Source: SHVO01 sp964576515
Lineage (GTDB): Bacteria > Pseudomonadota > Alphaproteobacteria > Rhodospirillales > Rhodospirillaceae
Assembly: GCA_964576515.1 (NCBI GenBank)
Contig: CAZNUW010000002.1
Location: 248,001-312,000 of the forward strand
Reading direction: 5' to 3'
Length of the DNA: 64,000 bases
Shown: positions 8,437 to 16,629 of the stretch, piece after piece
How positions within the stretch are numbered: the stretch's first letter is position 1
Layout: the number at the start of each line of letters is the position of its first letter
The notes under the pieces: generated by a model
Databases searched by the model: none
Seen by the model: only the letters and a program-made list of their open reading frames with translations
What the model was told of the DNA's origin: nothing
Made by a program: the position numbers and the translations under genes

Positions 8437-9717
8437 TCAGCCGCCTGTGCCAAAGAAAAACCGGTAACTCGCCTGTACCACGGTTTCGCGCGCCGTTCTC
8501 GGGAATCCGAGATGGACGCGCTCGGGGCGGTCGCTCCGCACGTGCAGAATCTCGAAGGTCACCCGCTGGCGTTCCGCCGAACGGAAGATATAAGCGGCTG
8601 TGACCCCGGTGCCCTGTTCGTTGTTGTTGTCGGCGGACGTGTCCCGGTCGTTCGCGCCGAACCGCTCCAGGCGCAGGCTGGCCCGGTGACGGCCCCATTC
8701 CTTACTGACGAGGCCATAGACCGACCAGAAGCGGGTGTCGACAAACGGCCCGCGGGGTGCGGGACGGGTGATGACGGTCGTCGATCCGGTCATGGCCTGC
8801 GCCAGGATCGTGAAACCCCACCAGGGCGGCGATGTATAGGCGGCGCTGAGGAACTTCGTCCGCCACGCCCACTGGCCATGCAAAAGGTCGCGGTCGTCGG
8901 CGAGATTGTCATACCAAAGGAGGTTGAGGCGTCCGGCGTCGTCCTGGCGGGCATGGACGCCGGCATAATACCCAACCTTGCCGTCGATCTCGTGGAAGGG
9001 CTCTTCCGTCAGCGCCTGTTCGTCCAGTTGCGCGCCGGGCCGGATGATGCGGATGAGCGGAAGCCGCAGGCGGTCGAAGAGGCCCGCCTCCCGGTCGGAG
9101 AGGGTCCATCCCCGCCAGGCCAGCAACGTCCCCGCGGGATCGTTGAAATAAGTGAGGGCGCCCGTGACGCCGAACTCCAACGTTTCGTCTGGACGCCAGG
9201 TCGCGGTCCCTTCGCCCCCAACGGTCTTCAGTTCCTCGCCCACCCATGTGTTGATGGCCGATGAGGTGAGGATGTAGGGGCTCGTCCAGGCGAGGCCGTC
9301 GTTCTCGACGGACACCGGCGGAAAGAAGGCGCCAGCCTTCAGGTGTACGCCAAGACGGGAGTCCGGCGGGGTCCGGTAGGCGAGGTAAGCCTCAACGACG
9401 TCGGCGGCCGGCCGTTGCTGGCTGTTGGCCGAAAGATGAACGAAGCCCGACCACGCGAAGCCGAAGCGCGGCTGGAGGATGAGCGCCGCTTCAGGGCGCG
9501 CAAAAAGGTCGGCGTTCCCGTCATCCGCGCCGTAGCGGACTTTCCCAAGCCCGCCTTCTTCCCAGCTCAGCGTATCGGACGACAGGCCCGCTCTTGCCTC
9601 AACGAACCCTTTGATGTCGAGGTCCCAGCCGGACAGCGGCAATGGATCGTCCGCGGCGTGCGCGGGCGCGGCCGCAAGCGTGCACCAGACCAGCAGGGAT
9701 CCAAATCGGCGAGGCAT
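8437..9717 (-). CDS. Predicted outer-membrane beta-barrel (porin-like) protein
   Basis: 426 residues with a Sec signal peptide (cleavage expected near AAAPAHAAD, residue 22). The mature protein is rich in alternating aromatic strands (WSGFVHLSANSQ, WRTKFLSAAYT, RVTFEILHVRS) ending in YRFFFGTGG, as in outer-membrane barrels, although the last residue is not Phe. I do not recognise a named family. It sits between an EAL phosphodiesterase and a permease on one transcript, 42 bases after the former. A role in surface solute passage or sensing is only inference from the location. Confidence 0.72.
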   Translation of the reverse strand: MPRRFGSLLVWCTLAAAPAHAADDPLPLSGWDLDIKGFVEARAGLSSDTLSWEEGGLGKVRYGADDGNADLFARPEAALILQPRFGFAWSGFVHLSANSQQRPAADVVEAYLAYRTPPDSRLGVHLKAGAFFPPVSVENDGLAWTSPYILTSSAINTWVGEELKTVGGEGTATWRPDETLEFGVTGALTYFNDPAGTLLAWRGWTLSDREAGLFDRLRLPLIRIIRPGAQLDEQALTEEPFHEIDGKVGYYAGVHARQDDAGRLNLLWYDNLADDRDLLHGQWAWRTKFLSAAYTSPPWWGFTILAQAMTGSTTVITRPAPRGPFVDTRFWSVYGLVSKEWGRHRASLRLERFGANDRDTSADNNNEQGTGVTAAYIFRSAERQRVTFEILHVRSDRPERVHLGFPRTARETVVQASYRFFFGTGG

Positions 9718-9759
9718 CGCGCGGGCAGTCCTGTTTCCCTTGCAATCAGCGCTGTGTCC

Positions 9760-12192
9760 TTATGCGTCGGCCGTCAAGGGCGCGGCGCGGGTCTCGCCCC
9801 GGCCTTGCGACCAGCGCGACGATGTAAAGAACTTCGTGAACTCGTCGGCGGGGAGTGGTTTGCTGACGAAATAACCCTGGGCGGTCTCGCATCCGTAAGC
9901 CCGCAGAATCTCGACGGTCGCGGCGTCCTCGACGCCTTCGGCGGTCACTTTAAGGCCCAGGTTGTGTCCCAGATCGATGGTGGAGCGGACGAGAATCTCG
10001 TCGCCGCGGCTGCTCGCCAGTTTCAGAACGAACGACTTGTCGATCTTGATCTCCTGCACTGGCAGGCTGCGCAGGTAGGCCATGGAGGAATACCCGGTCC
10101 CGTAGTCGTCGATCGACAGCGTCAAGCCCATCTCGTTCAGGGCTTTCATGACTTCCCCGGCGTGTCCCGGATCCGCCATCACGGCGCTCTCGGTGATCTC
10201 GAGGATGAGGCTGCGCGGTGCGACGCGGTGTTGCGTCAGGAGCGCGGCCACCTGGGCCGGGAGGTTGCGGTTCCCGAGGTCCTTGGCCGATAGGTTCACG
10301 GCGACCTTCACCTCGATCCCGGCATCCGCCCACTGGCGCAGTTGTTTGATCGCGGCCTCCAGCACCCAGGACGTCAGTTTCTGGATATTGCCCGTCTGTT
10401 CGGCCAACGGAATGAAGGAATCCGGCGCCATGAAGCCGCGTTTAGGGTGAACCCAGCGTATCAAGGCTTCGGCCGCCTTCACGGTATCGCAGGAAAGGTC
10501 GATTTTGGGCTGGTAGTAGAGTTGGAACTGCCCCTCGTCGAGACCGGCGCGCAGTTCGCTCATCATCGACAAGCGTTCGGGTTTGTGTGGATCGAGCTCG
10601 GAGTCGTAAGCGAAGTAAAGGCGCCCCAGGCGCTTGGCCTCAAAGATCGCGGTATCGGCGTGCTGCATCAGGGTACGCGCGTTCGGTCCGTCTTCGGGAT
10701 AACGCGCCTCGCCGATCGTCGGGGTCACGTCGATGTTGAAGCCGGCGATGCTGACCGCGTGGTCGAAAGACGCGAGGATCTTCTCGACCGTCCGGGTCAC
10801 GCGTCCGTCCTTGTCGTGGTCCAGAACGATCGCGAACATGTTGTTGGCGTGCCGTGCGACCGCATTCGGTTCGGGCACGATTCGCGTCAATGACTTGCCC
10901 ACCTTGCGGATCAACTGCTCGCCGGTATCGTGACCCAGGGTGCTGTTGATCTCCGAGAAACGCCCGAGTTGAAGCAGAAGGACGCTGAACCTGTCCTGGG
11001 AACCCTGGCGGGCGATGATGAGGTCCGACACATGCCCCTCGAACGAGACGCGGTTGGGCAACCCGGACAGGCTGTCGTGCCGCGCCTGGTGGGCGATCCG
11101 CGCCTCGCGTTCGGCGATCCCTTCCATCATTTGATTGAATGTCTCGGAGAGGCGCCCAATCTCGTCGCGCTGGGCGACGGTGACCTTTTCGTTGTATCGG
11201 CCGGCCTGGATGCGCCGCGCCGCCGTGTCGAGGGTCCGGATCGGCTTCGCAATGGAGCGGGCGATCAGAACCGCGCCGCCGAGCGACAGGATCAGCGCGG
11301 CGCCGGCGACCGCCAGCAACAGGACGAACAGGGGTTGATAGGGCCGCAACGCGACGTCGAGCGAGTATTGAAGGATGGCCTCGACGCCCGCCGCGCCGCG
11401 CGGGGCGGGTAGGCCGGCGACCAGCGTCACGTAATCGCTGCCGCCGAGTGCGACCGACATCGGCCCGTCCTGAAGGCGGCGTTCCTGCGAGATGGCGCCG
11501 ATGAGTTCATCCTTCAAAGCGGGCGCCAGCGTCGAGGCCGCGCCCTGCCATCCGCTGCCGGCGTTCTGGAAGGCGAATGTGATTTCGATGGGAATGGTGG
11601 TCGTGCGCTGCAATTCCTTTGCGAAGTTGTCGCCGATCTCAAGGCCGACGACGATCCACGCGACGGGGATGGGCGCTTTGATGGGAACGACGACCAGGCG
11701 GTACAGGCGATTGTCGAGCACGGCCGTTGCGGCCGCCCGCTCTTCGTCTTCCGCGGTCGCGATCATGTCCGGGAACGGAAACGCCGCGTTCGCCGTGCCG
11801 ATGGTGACGAAGTCGCCCGTTTCCGCCGCGTCCACCGCCGATCCCGTATCGGCCAGGATCGTGCCGTCCAGCGCGAGGAGGAAGAACCTGTCGGCGTGAA
11901 AGCGGTGGCCGAGATTATGCAGGGCGGAAAGAATCGTCGGACGGTCGTCGGTGGAGAACGCTTGGCGGAATCCGTAGTCCGAAGCCAGGATCGTTGCGCC
12001 CTCGGCCAGTGTGTCGGCGGTGGCGGCGACGCGCTGATTGAAGATTTCGTTGGTGTCGATGAGTTGCTGGCGCGCTTGATCGAAGATGTTGTCACGGATC
12101 ACGTTCTGAACGAGGAGGAACGTGAAGGCTTCGACCAGCGCGAAAAGAATCCATGAAAAGAAAATGAGGCGGGTCTGAAAGCTGCGAAACAC
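9760..12192 (-). CDS. Membrane c-di-GMP phosphodiesterase: sensor, HAMP, degenerate GGDEF, EAL
   Basis: 810 residues with a GTG start, and GGAGG five bases upstream decides it. A TM helix near residues 8-28, a periplasmic sensor of about 250 residues and a second TM helix near 285-305 lead into HAMP. The GGDEF domain (from about 370, HDSLSGLPNR) has ARHANNMFAI where GGDEF should be, so cyclase activity is lost. The EAL domain (about 560-795) keeps EALIRW, VNLSA, EITES, IDDYGTGYSS, IKIDKS, TAEGVE and AQGYF, so it should hydrolyse c-di-GMP. It lies 15 bases after the cupredoxin-like gene and upstream of the barrel protein gene. Confidence 0.93.
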   Translation of the reverse strand: MFRSFQTRLIFFSWILFALVEAFTFLLVQNVIRDNIFDQARQQLIDTNEIFNQRVAATADTLAEGATILASDYGFRQAFSTDDRPTILSALHNLGHRFHADRFFLLALDGTILADTGSAVDAAETGDFVTIGTANAAFPFPDMIATAEDEERAAATAVLDNRLYRLVVVPIKAPIPVAWIVVGLEIGDNFAKELQRTTTIPIEITFAFQNAGSGWQGAASTLAPALKDELIGAISQERRLQDGPMSVALGGSDYVTLVAGLPAPRGAAGVEAILQYSLDVALRPYQPLFVLLLAVAGAALILSLGGAVLIARSIAKPIRTLDTAARRIQAGRYNEKVTVAQRDEIGRLSETFNQMMEGIAEREARIAHQARHDSLSGLPNRVSFEGHVSDLIIARQGSQDRFSVLLLQLGRFSEINSTLGHDTGEQLIRKVGKSLTRIVPEPNAVARHANNMFAIVLDHDKDGRVTRTVEKILASFDHAVSIAGFNIDVTPTIGEARYPEDGPNARTLMQHADTAIFEAKRLGRLYFAYDSELDPHKPERLSMMSELRAGLDEGQFQLYYQPKIDLSCDTVKAAEALIRWVHPKRGFMAPDSFIPLAEQTGNIQKLTSWVLEAAIKQLRQWADAGIEVKVAVNLSAKDLGNRNLPAQVAALLTQHRVAPRSLILEITESAVMADPGHAGEVMKALNEMGLTLSIDDYGTGYSSMAYLRSLPVQEIKIDKSFVLKLASSRGDEILVRSTIDLGHNLGLKVTAEGVEDAATVEILRAYGCETAQGYFVSKPLPADEFTKFFTSSRWSQGRGETRAAPLTADA

Positions 12193-12207
12193 GTCCGCCT
12201 CCCGCCG

Positions 12208-12864
12208 TCAGTAGGCTTTTTCGTCGAACGCGGACGGCTTGCGCTGGCCGCGCGCGTTCCGCAGACGAAGTTCCAACTTCACATCCGTTGCGCCGTCGTC
12301 CGTGACCGTCACCGCCTGGGAGGGCGGCGCGCCGCGCAAATTTGGGTGCCAGGCAGACACCGTATAGTTGCCCGGCGGAAGATTCTGGATGTTCGCCGCG
12401 CCGGTCTCGCCGGTGGTCGCGAAATGCGGACCGGGGGCGACATAGACGTAGGCGAGCATGTTGTCGTGAATATTGCAGCCGACCGGCACGGCGCCGGGCT
12501 TGTCGAAAAGAACGCTGCCGACTTCGCCGCTGCCGTACAGCTTCAGTTCAAAGGTCTTCGCCGTGGAGAACGAATAGACCTGATGACGAAAGGAATCATG
12601 GTTCGGAAAGTCGACAGTCGTGCCCGTTTGAACCGCAAGCACGAACGGAATGAACTGCTTGCCTTCCTGGATCATGACCGCCTTGGTCCCGGGTTTGGCC
12701 GGTGCGAGGCCGCCGGTTGCCGGAACCGCAACGATGACCGCGTTGGCGATCGCCGCGCCGTCTTGCGCGACGGCGCGTCCTGTAACCGACCCGGCGTGCG
12801 CGTTCGCGCCGCATGCGGCTAACAGCGTGATAGATAACAAAAATGCCGGTCGCGAAACCGTCAC
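12208..12864 (-). CDS. Exported cupredoxin-like protein (methylamine-utilization/carboxypeptidase-regulatory type)
   Basis: About 218 residues with a signal peptide containing a possible lipobox (LLAACGANAHAGS). A Cna-B/carboxypeptidase regulatory-like beta-sandwich comes first (SVTGRAVAQDGAAIANAVIV). A blue-copper-type domain follows, with ligand candidates His in FPNHDSFRHQVYS and the Cys-x2-His-x2-Met set in VGCNIHDNMLAYVYV. It probably binds one copper ion in the periplasm. The GTG at 12864 is preferred because AGGGGAG lies eight bases upstream; another in-frame GTG is at 12885. It leads a transcript with the EAL phosphodiesterase, barrel protein and permease. Copper binding is inferred. 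Confidence 0.82.
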   Translation of the reverse strand: MTVSRPAFLLSITLLAACGANAHAGSVTGRAVAQDGAAIANAVIVAVPATGGLAPAKPGTKAVMIQEGKQFIPFVLAVQTGTTVDFPNHDSFRHQVYSFSTAKTFELKLYGSGEVGSVLFDKPGAVPVGCNIHDNMLAYVYVAPGPHFATTGETGAANIQNLPPGNYTVSAWHPNLRGAPPSQAVTVTDDGATDVKLELRLRNARGQRKPSAFDEKAY

Positions 12865-12951
12865 CGCCCGTGCTCCCCTCACCACGAGGGCATTATCGCC
12901 GGGGCGTTATGCGAAAACCAGGGCGGACGTTGGTCGGCCCGGCGGTTTCCG

Positions 12952-12977
12952 CGGGCGGGAAATTGCAATCCCGCCCG
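12952..12977 (-). terminator. Stem-loop downstream of the SapC gene (second hairpin)
   Basis: Nine-base-pair stem CGGGCGGGA / TCCCGCCCG with an 8-base loop, followed by no clear T tract on the minus strand. Together with the hairpin at 12985-13007 it separates the SapC gene from the cupredoxin-like operon. Confidence 0.45.
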
Positions 12978-12984
12978 TGGATTA

Positions 12985-13007
12985 GCGGCCGGTCTTGGAC
13001 CGGCCGC
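12985..13007 (-). terminator. Strong hairpin just after the SapC stop codon
   Basis: Perfect 10-bp stem GCGGCCGGTC / GACCGGCCGC with a 3-base loop, starting 7 bases beyond the SapC stop. It lacks a T tract, so it may stabilise the 3' end or pause transcription rather than act as a textbook terminator. Confidence 0.5.
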
Positions 13008-13014
13008 AAGGACG

Positions 13015-13800
13015 TTAAGCCGACGGAATGGGGTTCAGTTGGGGCGGGACCCAGCCGCGCGTATTGCGCATCATCAACTGTTCCCAGTTGTTCATGGACT
13101 GCAGGTGGAAATAGACCGCGTGCATGTACCCCTTCTTCCACCATTCCACGATGGTGGCTTCGGGGAGTTGACGGAACTTCTCTTCGCTGACGCGCTTGAA
13201 AGACGCGATCGTCTCAACCTTACCGGGCTCAACTTCCGCCTGGAGGCTCGAGTCTTCAATGATGTCGGCGGCCTTCAGCGCGGCCGACAGGTCGCGCGTG
13301 TACATATGCGCGTTGTGGAATTGTTCGCCCAGCTCAACGGCCTGCTTGATCACCGGCGTTTCCTTGCCGTCTTCGAACATCGCGCGCGCGTCCGTCTTGC
13401 TGGAACGGCCCGCGCGGTCGATCCCGAGACGCAGCATCTCGTCGCCGGTCTGCCCGAGCAGGATGAACGGGTAGCGGCGGATATAGGCCGGAACATAGGC
13501 GCCGCGTTCCCACATGCCGTCGCGGTCGACGAACAGGTTGGTGTTGGGCTGGAAACCCAGAACGCAGGTGGGCACCACGTCGCCGAGGAAAATGATCGGA
13601 TAATGGCGGGCCGCCATCATGAATTCCGGGGCCGTCAGCGGCACCGTGTTGGTGCGCGCGGCGAAGGTGAAGTCGAACTCGGGACGGATTTTCCAATCGG
13701 GCTGCAGCGAAGCGGCGACCGGCATCGGCTCCGTATAAAAGAGCGGGACCGCGCCCGGCGGCGGCGAATCATTTGCAGCGGTTTGAGCGTTCTCGGACAC
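13015..13800 (-). CDS. SapC family protein
   Basis: 261 residues. The body matches the SapC family (PF07277): VPLTAPEFMMAARHYPIIFLGD, then VDRDGMWERGAYVPAYIRRYPFIL, DRAGRSSKTDARAMFEDGKET, and the C-terminal region with a long helix. Members are named after a Campylobacter surface-layer locus protein but are widespread in alphaproteobacteria with no proven activity. The N-terminal 30 residues are Pro/Ala-rich, with no signal peptide visible. It appears to be monocistronic, with two hairpins after the stop and a 116-base gap before it. Confidence 0.88.
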   Translation of the reverse strand: MSENAQTAANDSPPPGAVPLFYTEPMPVAASLQPDWKIRPEFDFTFAARTNTVPLTAPEFMMAARHYPIIFLGDVVPTCVLGFQPNTNLFVDRDGMWERGAYVPAYIRRYPFILLGQTGDEMLRLGIDRAGRSSKTDARAMFEDGKETPVIKQAVELGEQFHNAHMYTRDLSAALKAADIIEDSSLQAEVEPGKVETIASFKRVSEEKFRQLPEATIVEWWKKGYMHAVYFHLQSMNNWEQLMMRNTRGWVPPQLNPIPSA

Positions 13801-13916
13801 GACGGACCATCCCCCAGAGTCTATGGAATTATATATGTGCCGGTGAACCGGCGGGTGGCGAGGATAGAGCCCGGACCTCCAAACGCAAGGTCTGTTTTCT
13901 TATATAATTCAACGTA

Positions 13917-14555
13917 CTATGGCTTTGCCGCCGCCGTTGCGCGGCGGACGTGTGCGAAGTAGTGCCAAAGGAAGATGGCCGCGCTCGTCCGATAGGGCCG
14001 CCACGGGGCCGCCAGGGCTTCAAGTTCGTCCGCCGCGTGGCGCTCCTCGCGCTCATGGAGGATCCGCACCGCGTGCTGGATCGCGAGGTCGCCGACCGGC
14101 CAGACGTCCGGCCGGCCCATCCCGAACATCAAATAGATGTCCGCGGTCCATTTGCCGATCCCGGTGAAGGCCGTCAGGCGGGCGCGGACTTCGTCGTCGT
14201 CCGCCCGCTCAAGGGCGCGGAAGTTCAATTTTCCGGCCGCGGCGGCGTCCGCAAGACCGAGCGAATAACGTGCTTTCGGGCCGCTCATCCCGTTCGCGCG
14301 CAATCCCTTGTCGCCGAGCGTCAGCAGGCTGCGGGGCGTGACCCGGCCGCCCGCGGCTTTCTTGAGTTTCGCCCAGATCGCGGCGCCGGCGGCGGTCGAG
14401 ACCTGCTGGTCGACGATAATGTGGATGAGCGTGGCGAACCCCGGTTCCATGCCGCGCGCCCCGGGCAGGCCGGCAAGTTTGATGGCGCCCGACAGCCGCT
14501 TATCCCGGCGGCGCAGGATGCCCAGGTGTCGGTGCAGGTCGCCTTCTTCCAACAT
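13917..14555 (-). CDS. alkA: DNA-3-methyladenine glycosylase II (AlkA-like)
   Basis: 212 residues of the HhH-GPD superfamily. It removes alkylated bases from DNA. The helix-hairpin-helix is at residues 131-138 (TGIGKWTA), and the catalytic Asp is D156 in WPVGDLAIQ. The N-terminal half has IIVDQQVSTAAGAAIWAKL, the usual AlkA block. It is shorter than E. coli AlkA (282) because it lacks the N-terminal beta domain, which is common in alphaproteobacteria. It begins 4 bases after the yaaA gene, so two DNA/oxidative-damage genes are coupled. Confidence 0.92.
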   Translation of the reverse strand: MLEEGDLHRHLGILRRRDKRLSGAIKLAGLPGARGMEPGFATLIHIIVDQQVSTAAGAAIWAKLKKAAGGRVTPRSLLTLGDKGLRANGMSGPKARYSLGLADAAAAGKLNFRALERADDDEVRARLTAFTGIGKWTADIYLMFGMGRPDVWPVGDLAIQHAVRILHEREERHAADELEALAAPWRPYRTSAAIFLWHYFAHVRRATAAAKP

Positions 14556-14559
14556 GGCG

Positions 14560-15333
14560 CTACTTTGCCTTCCGGCTGAAAACCCATTGCGCGCCGTCGG
14601 ACGCTTTTGCGTCGAAGGCGTATCCGGCGGTATCGAACGCCTTCAGTTGATCGGCGTCGGTCAAACGGTTCTGGACGATAAAACGCGCCATCATCCCGCG
14701 CGCTTTTTTCGCGAGGAAGCTGACGATCTGTGCTTTGCCGTTTTTGATCTCCTTGAAAGCGGGCTGCACGACCGGGGCCCTCAGCGCGCTTTCGTCGACC
14801 GCCGACCAGTACTCTTCGGAAGCGAGGTTCACGAGTGTCGGGGTCTCGAGGCCGTCCGTCAGGCGATTGATATAGTCCGTAAGGCTGCCGTGCCAGAACG
14901 TATGGAGGTCGGGGCCACGCTCGTTCTTCAGACGCGTTCCCATCTCAAGGCGGTACGGTTGAATGGCGTCCAGCGGCCGCAATAGGCCATAGAGGCCCGA
15001 CAGGATGCCGATGTGGTTCTGCGCGAACGCGATATCTGCGGCGGACAGGCTCTTCGCGTCGAAGCCCATATAGACGTCGCCGGCGAACGCGAAGATCGCG
15101 GGTTTGGTCTCGGTTTTGTTCTTGGGGTCGAAGCTCTGGAAACGCGCGAAGTTGAGGTCGGCGAGCTTCGCGCTGATGTCCATCAGGCGGCGCAGGTCGG
15201 CGCGGGTGAGCGTCTTACCGCGCGCGGCGAGAATGGCCGTGTCCTTGAGGAGACCCGGCTGGGTCGCTTTCGCGAACGGCGGCGGCGGCGAGAAGTCCAG
15301 CCGTTTGGCCGGCGAGAGAAGGGCAAGCAACAT
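14560..15333 (-). CDS. yaaA: Peroxide stress protein YaaA
   Basis: 257 residues from the ATG at 15333; a longer open frame runs back into the upstream gene. The N-terminal MLLALLSPAKRLDFSPPP, the central GDVYMGFDAKSLS and the NHIGILSGLYGLLRPLDAI block, and FLAKKARGMMARFI near the end are diagnostic of the YaaA (UPF0246/DUF328) family. YaaA limits intracellular iron and oxidative DNA damage during peroxide stress in E. coli and binds DNA. It lies 17 bases after the cyclic-nucleotide-binding gene and just before alkA. Confidence 0.93.
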   Translation of the reverse strand: MLLALLSPAKRLDFSPPPPFAKATQPGLLKDTAILAARGKTLTRADLRRLMDISAKLADLNFARFQSFDPKNKTETKPAIFAFAGDVYMGFDAKSLSAADIAFAQNHIGILSGLYGLLRPLDAIQPYRLEMGTRLKNERGPDLHTFWHGSLTDYINRLTDGLETPTLVNLASEEYWSAVDESALRAPVVQPAFKEIKNGKAQIVSFLAKKARGMMARFIVQNRLTDADQLKAFDTAGYAFDAKASDGAQWVFSRKAK

Positions 15334-15350
15334 GTGTGATAAATCTGTCT

Positions 15351-15866
15351 CTAGGGAGCGGCGGGTTTGTCGGCGGCCGCGGCGGCCTCTTTGGCGCTTT
15401 GCGCCGAGGCTTTCAAGTCCGCGAGCATTTTTTCCGCCGCTTTTTGCGTCGTTGCATAGCGCTCGTTCACGCGGCTGAGGTTGTTGATCAGGATGGCGAG
15501 CAGGGCGCGGACGAATGGATCGCACGCGCAGATTTTCTGCTGCATGGTCGCGCGGGAGATGCGTACGACCACGCTGTGTTCCAGCGCGATGGTCGTCGCG
15601 CTGCGCCGTTCTCCCGTGATCGCGGCCATTTCGCCGAACATCGCGCCTTTCTCCAGCACGGCAAGGCGCACCGGCTTATCGTCGACCATCTTGAACACGC
15701 CGATCTTGCCGGATTCCACGACAAACGTGTCCGTTCCGTCGCCGCCTTCGCGGAAAATAACCTTGTCTTTCTCATAGGGGATGCGGGCTAGCAGTTCGCC
15801 GCGCTTCGCCCGCAGGCTTGTGGTTTCCTCTTCCTGCTGAAGCGGCGCGTCGCCGAATCCCGTCAT
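15351..15866 (-). CDS. Cyclic nucleotide-binding domain protein
   Basis: 171 residues. A single cNMP-binding beta-roll (about 28-125) carries a phosphate-binding-cassette-like stretch GAMFGEMAAITGERRSATTI, with the FGE and R-S-A-T elements in place. No helix-turn-helix or catalytic domain follows; the C-terminal 50 residues form an alanine/lysine-rich, probably coiled-coil helix. It may be a cAMP/cGMP-responsive adaptor rather than a transcription factor. Its ATG overlaps the stop of the upstream lipoprotein gene by 4 bases (ATGA). Confidence 0.85.
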   Translation of the reverse strand: MTGFGDAPLQQEEETTSLRAKRGELLARIPYEKDKVIFREGGDGTDTFVVESGKIGVFKMVDDKPVRLAVLEKGAMFGEMAAITGERRSATTIALEHSVVVRISRATMQQKICACDPFVRALLAILINNLSRVNERYATTQKAAEKMLADLKASAQSAKEAAAAADKPAAP

Positions 15867-16510
15867 TGCGCGAACTCCCTGCGTCCCAGGCTCGCCTCCC
15901 AGGTTCCGTCGGGGCTTTTGCAGGCCAACGCGCTCGCGCGTTCCTCGGCCGTATCGATCAGCACGGTTTGCACGAAGGTCCGGCAGACGAAGCTGCCCAT
16001 GGGCTTCTCGTCCTCGGCCGTGGCCGTTCCGGTGCGGCCGGCGTCTTCCCAGAAGATCGTTTCCCCGACCGGCGCGTCGAAGGCTTCGGTTTGCGCGGCG
16101 CGCTGCAAGGCGGCTTGATCTTCAGTCAACTGCGCCAGGACGGCCGCCGGCAGGATATCGAAAGTCTCGGGCGGCGCGTCTTGCGTTTCGATGTGTTTGC
16201 GGATCGCCGCATTGCGCTCGGCGGTGCGCGCGATCTGCGCCCGCCGCGCCTCGGCGGCGCGCGTCATGGCGCGGGCCTGAGCCGCGGTCTGCGACACCTG
16301 GCGCGATGTCCGCGCCGCCGCGGCGGAACTCGCGGCCATATTCTGGCTGATCGCGCGTAAATCGCGGGAGACGGCGCGCGCGGTGGTGGCGACGGGCGCG
16401 ATCGCCGCGGCGGTCGTCTGCTGTGCGACGCGCGGCAGCACGCCGCATCCGGCGAGGCACGCCGAAAGGATCGCCGTCACGGCAATTCCAGCCCGCTGAG
16501 AGGTCGTCAT
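15863..16510 (-). CDS. Predicted lipoprotein with C-terminal domain shared with the next gene upstream
   Basis: 215 residues. MTTSQRAGIAVTAILSACLA followed by GC is a lipoprotein signal, with the lipobox Cys near residue 22. Residues 30-110 are a long Ala/Arg/Gln-rich helix, likely a coiled coil. The C-terminal part has PVGETIFWEDAG, then VCRTFVQTVLIDTAEERA and ACKSPDGTWEAS. The protein at 16630-17316 has the same order (PVGEPINWNDGR, YCREFRQNIVIDGRSEEA, TACRNDADTDWEI). This recalls the C-terminal part of rickettsial 17-kDa-type surface antigens. A 13-bp hairpin ends 7 bases before the ATG, which is oddly close. Confidence 0.68.
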   Translation of the reverse strand: MTTSQRAGIAVTAILSACLAGCGVLPRVAQQTTAAAIAPVATTARAVSRDLRAISQNMAASSAAAARTSRQVSQTAAQARAMTRAAEARRAQIARTAERNAAIRKHIETQDAPPETFDILPAAVLAQLTEDQAALQRAAQTEAFDAPVGETIFWEDAGRTGTATAEDEKPMGSFVCRTFVQTVLIDTAEERASALACKSPDGTWEASLGRREFAQ

Positions 16511-16517
16511 CCTCAAA

Positions 16518-16548
16518 ATAATAGCCCCCGTTTCGCGGGGGCTATTAT
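16518..16548 (-). terminator. 13-bp terminator hairpin ending at the next gene's start
   Basis: Perfect 13-bp stem (16518-16530 with 16536-16548) and a TTTCG loop. Read on the minus strand it is followed by TTTTGAGG and then the ATG at 16510. It should end the transcript of the upstream gene (stop at 16630), yet it leaves only 7 bases before the lipoprotein start. Confidence 0.75.
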
Positions 16549-16629
16549 AGGGGGGCTCACCGAAAATTCCTGCGATAAAGCGCATCCCGCAGCCGCGGCC
16601 TGGCAGCGTCAGGGCAGGGCGCCCGGGGC

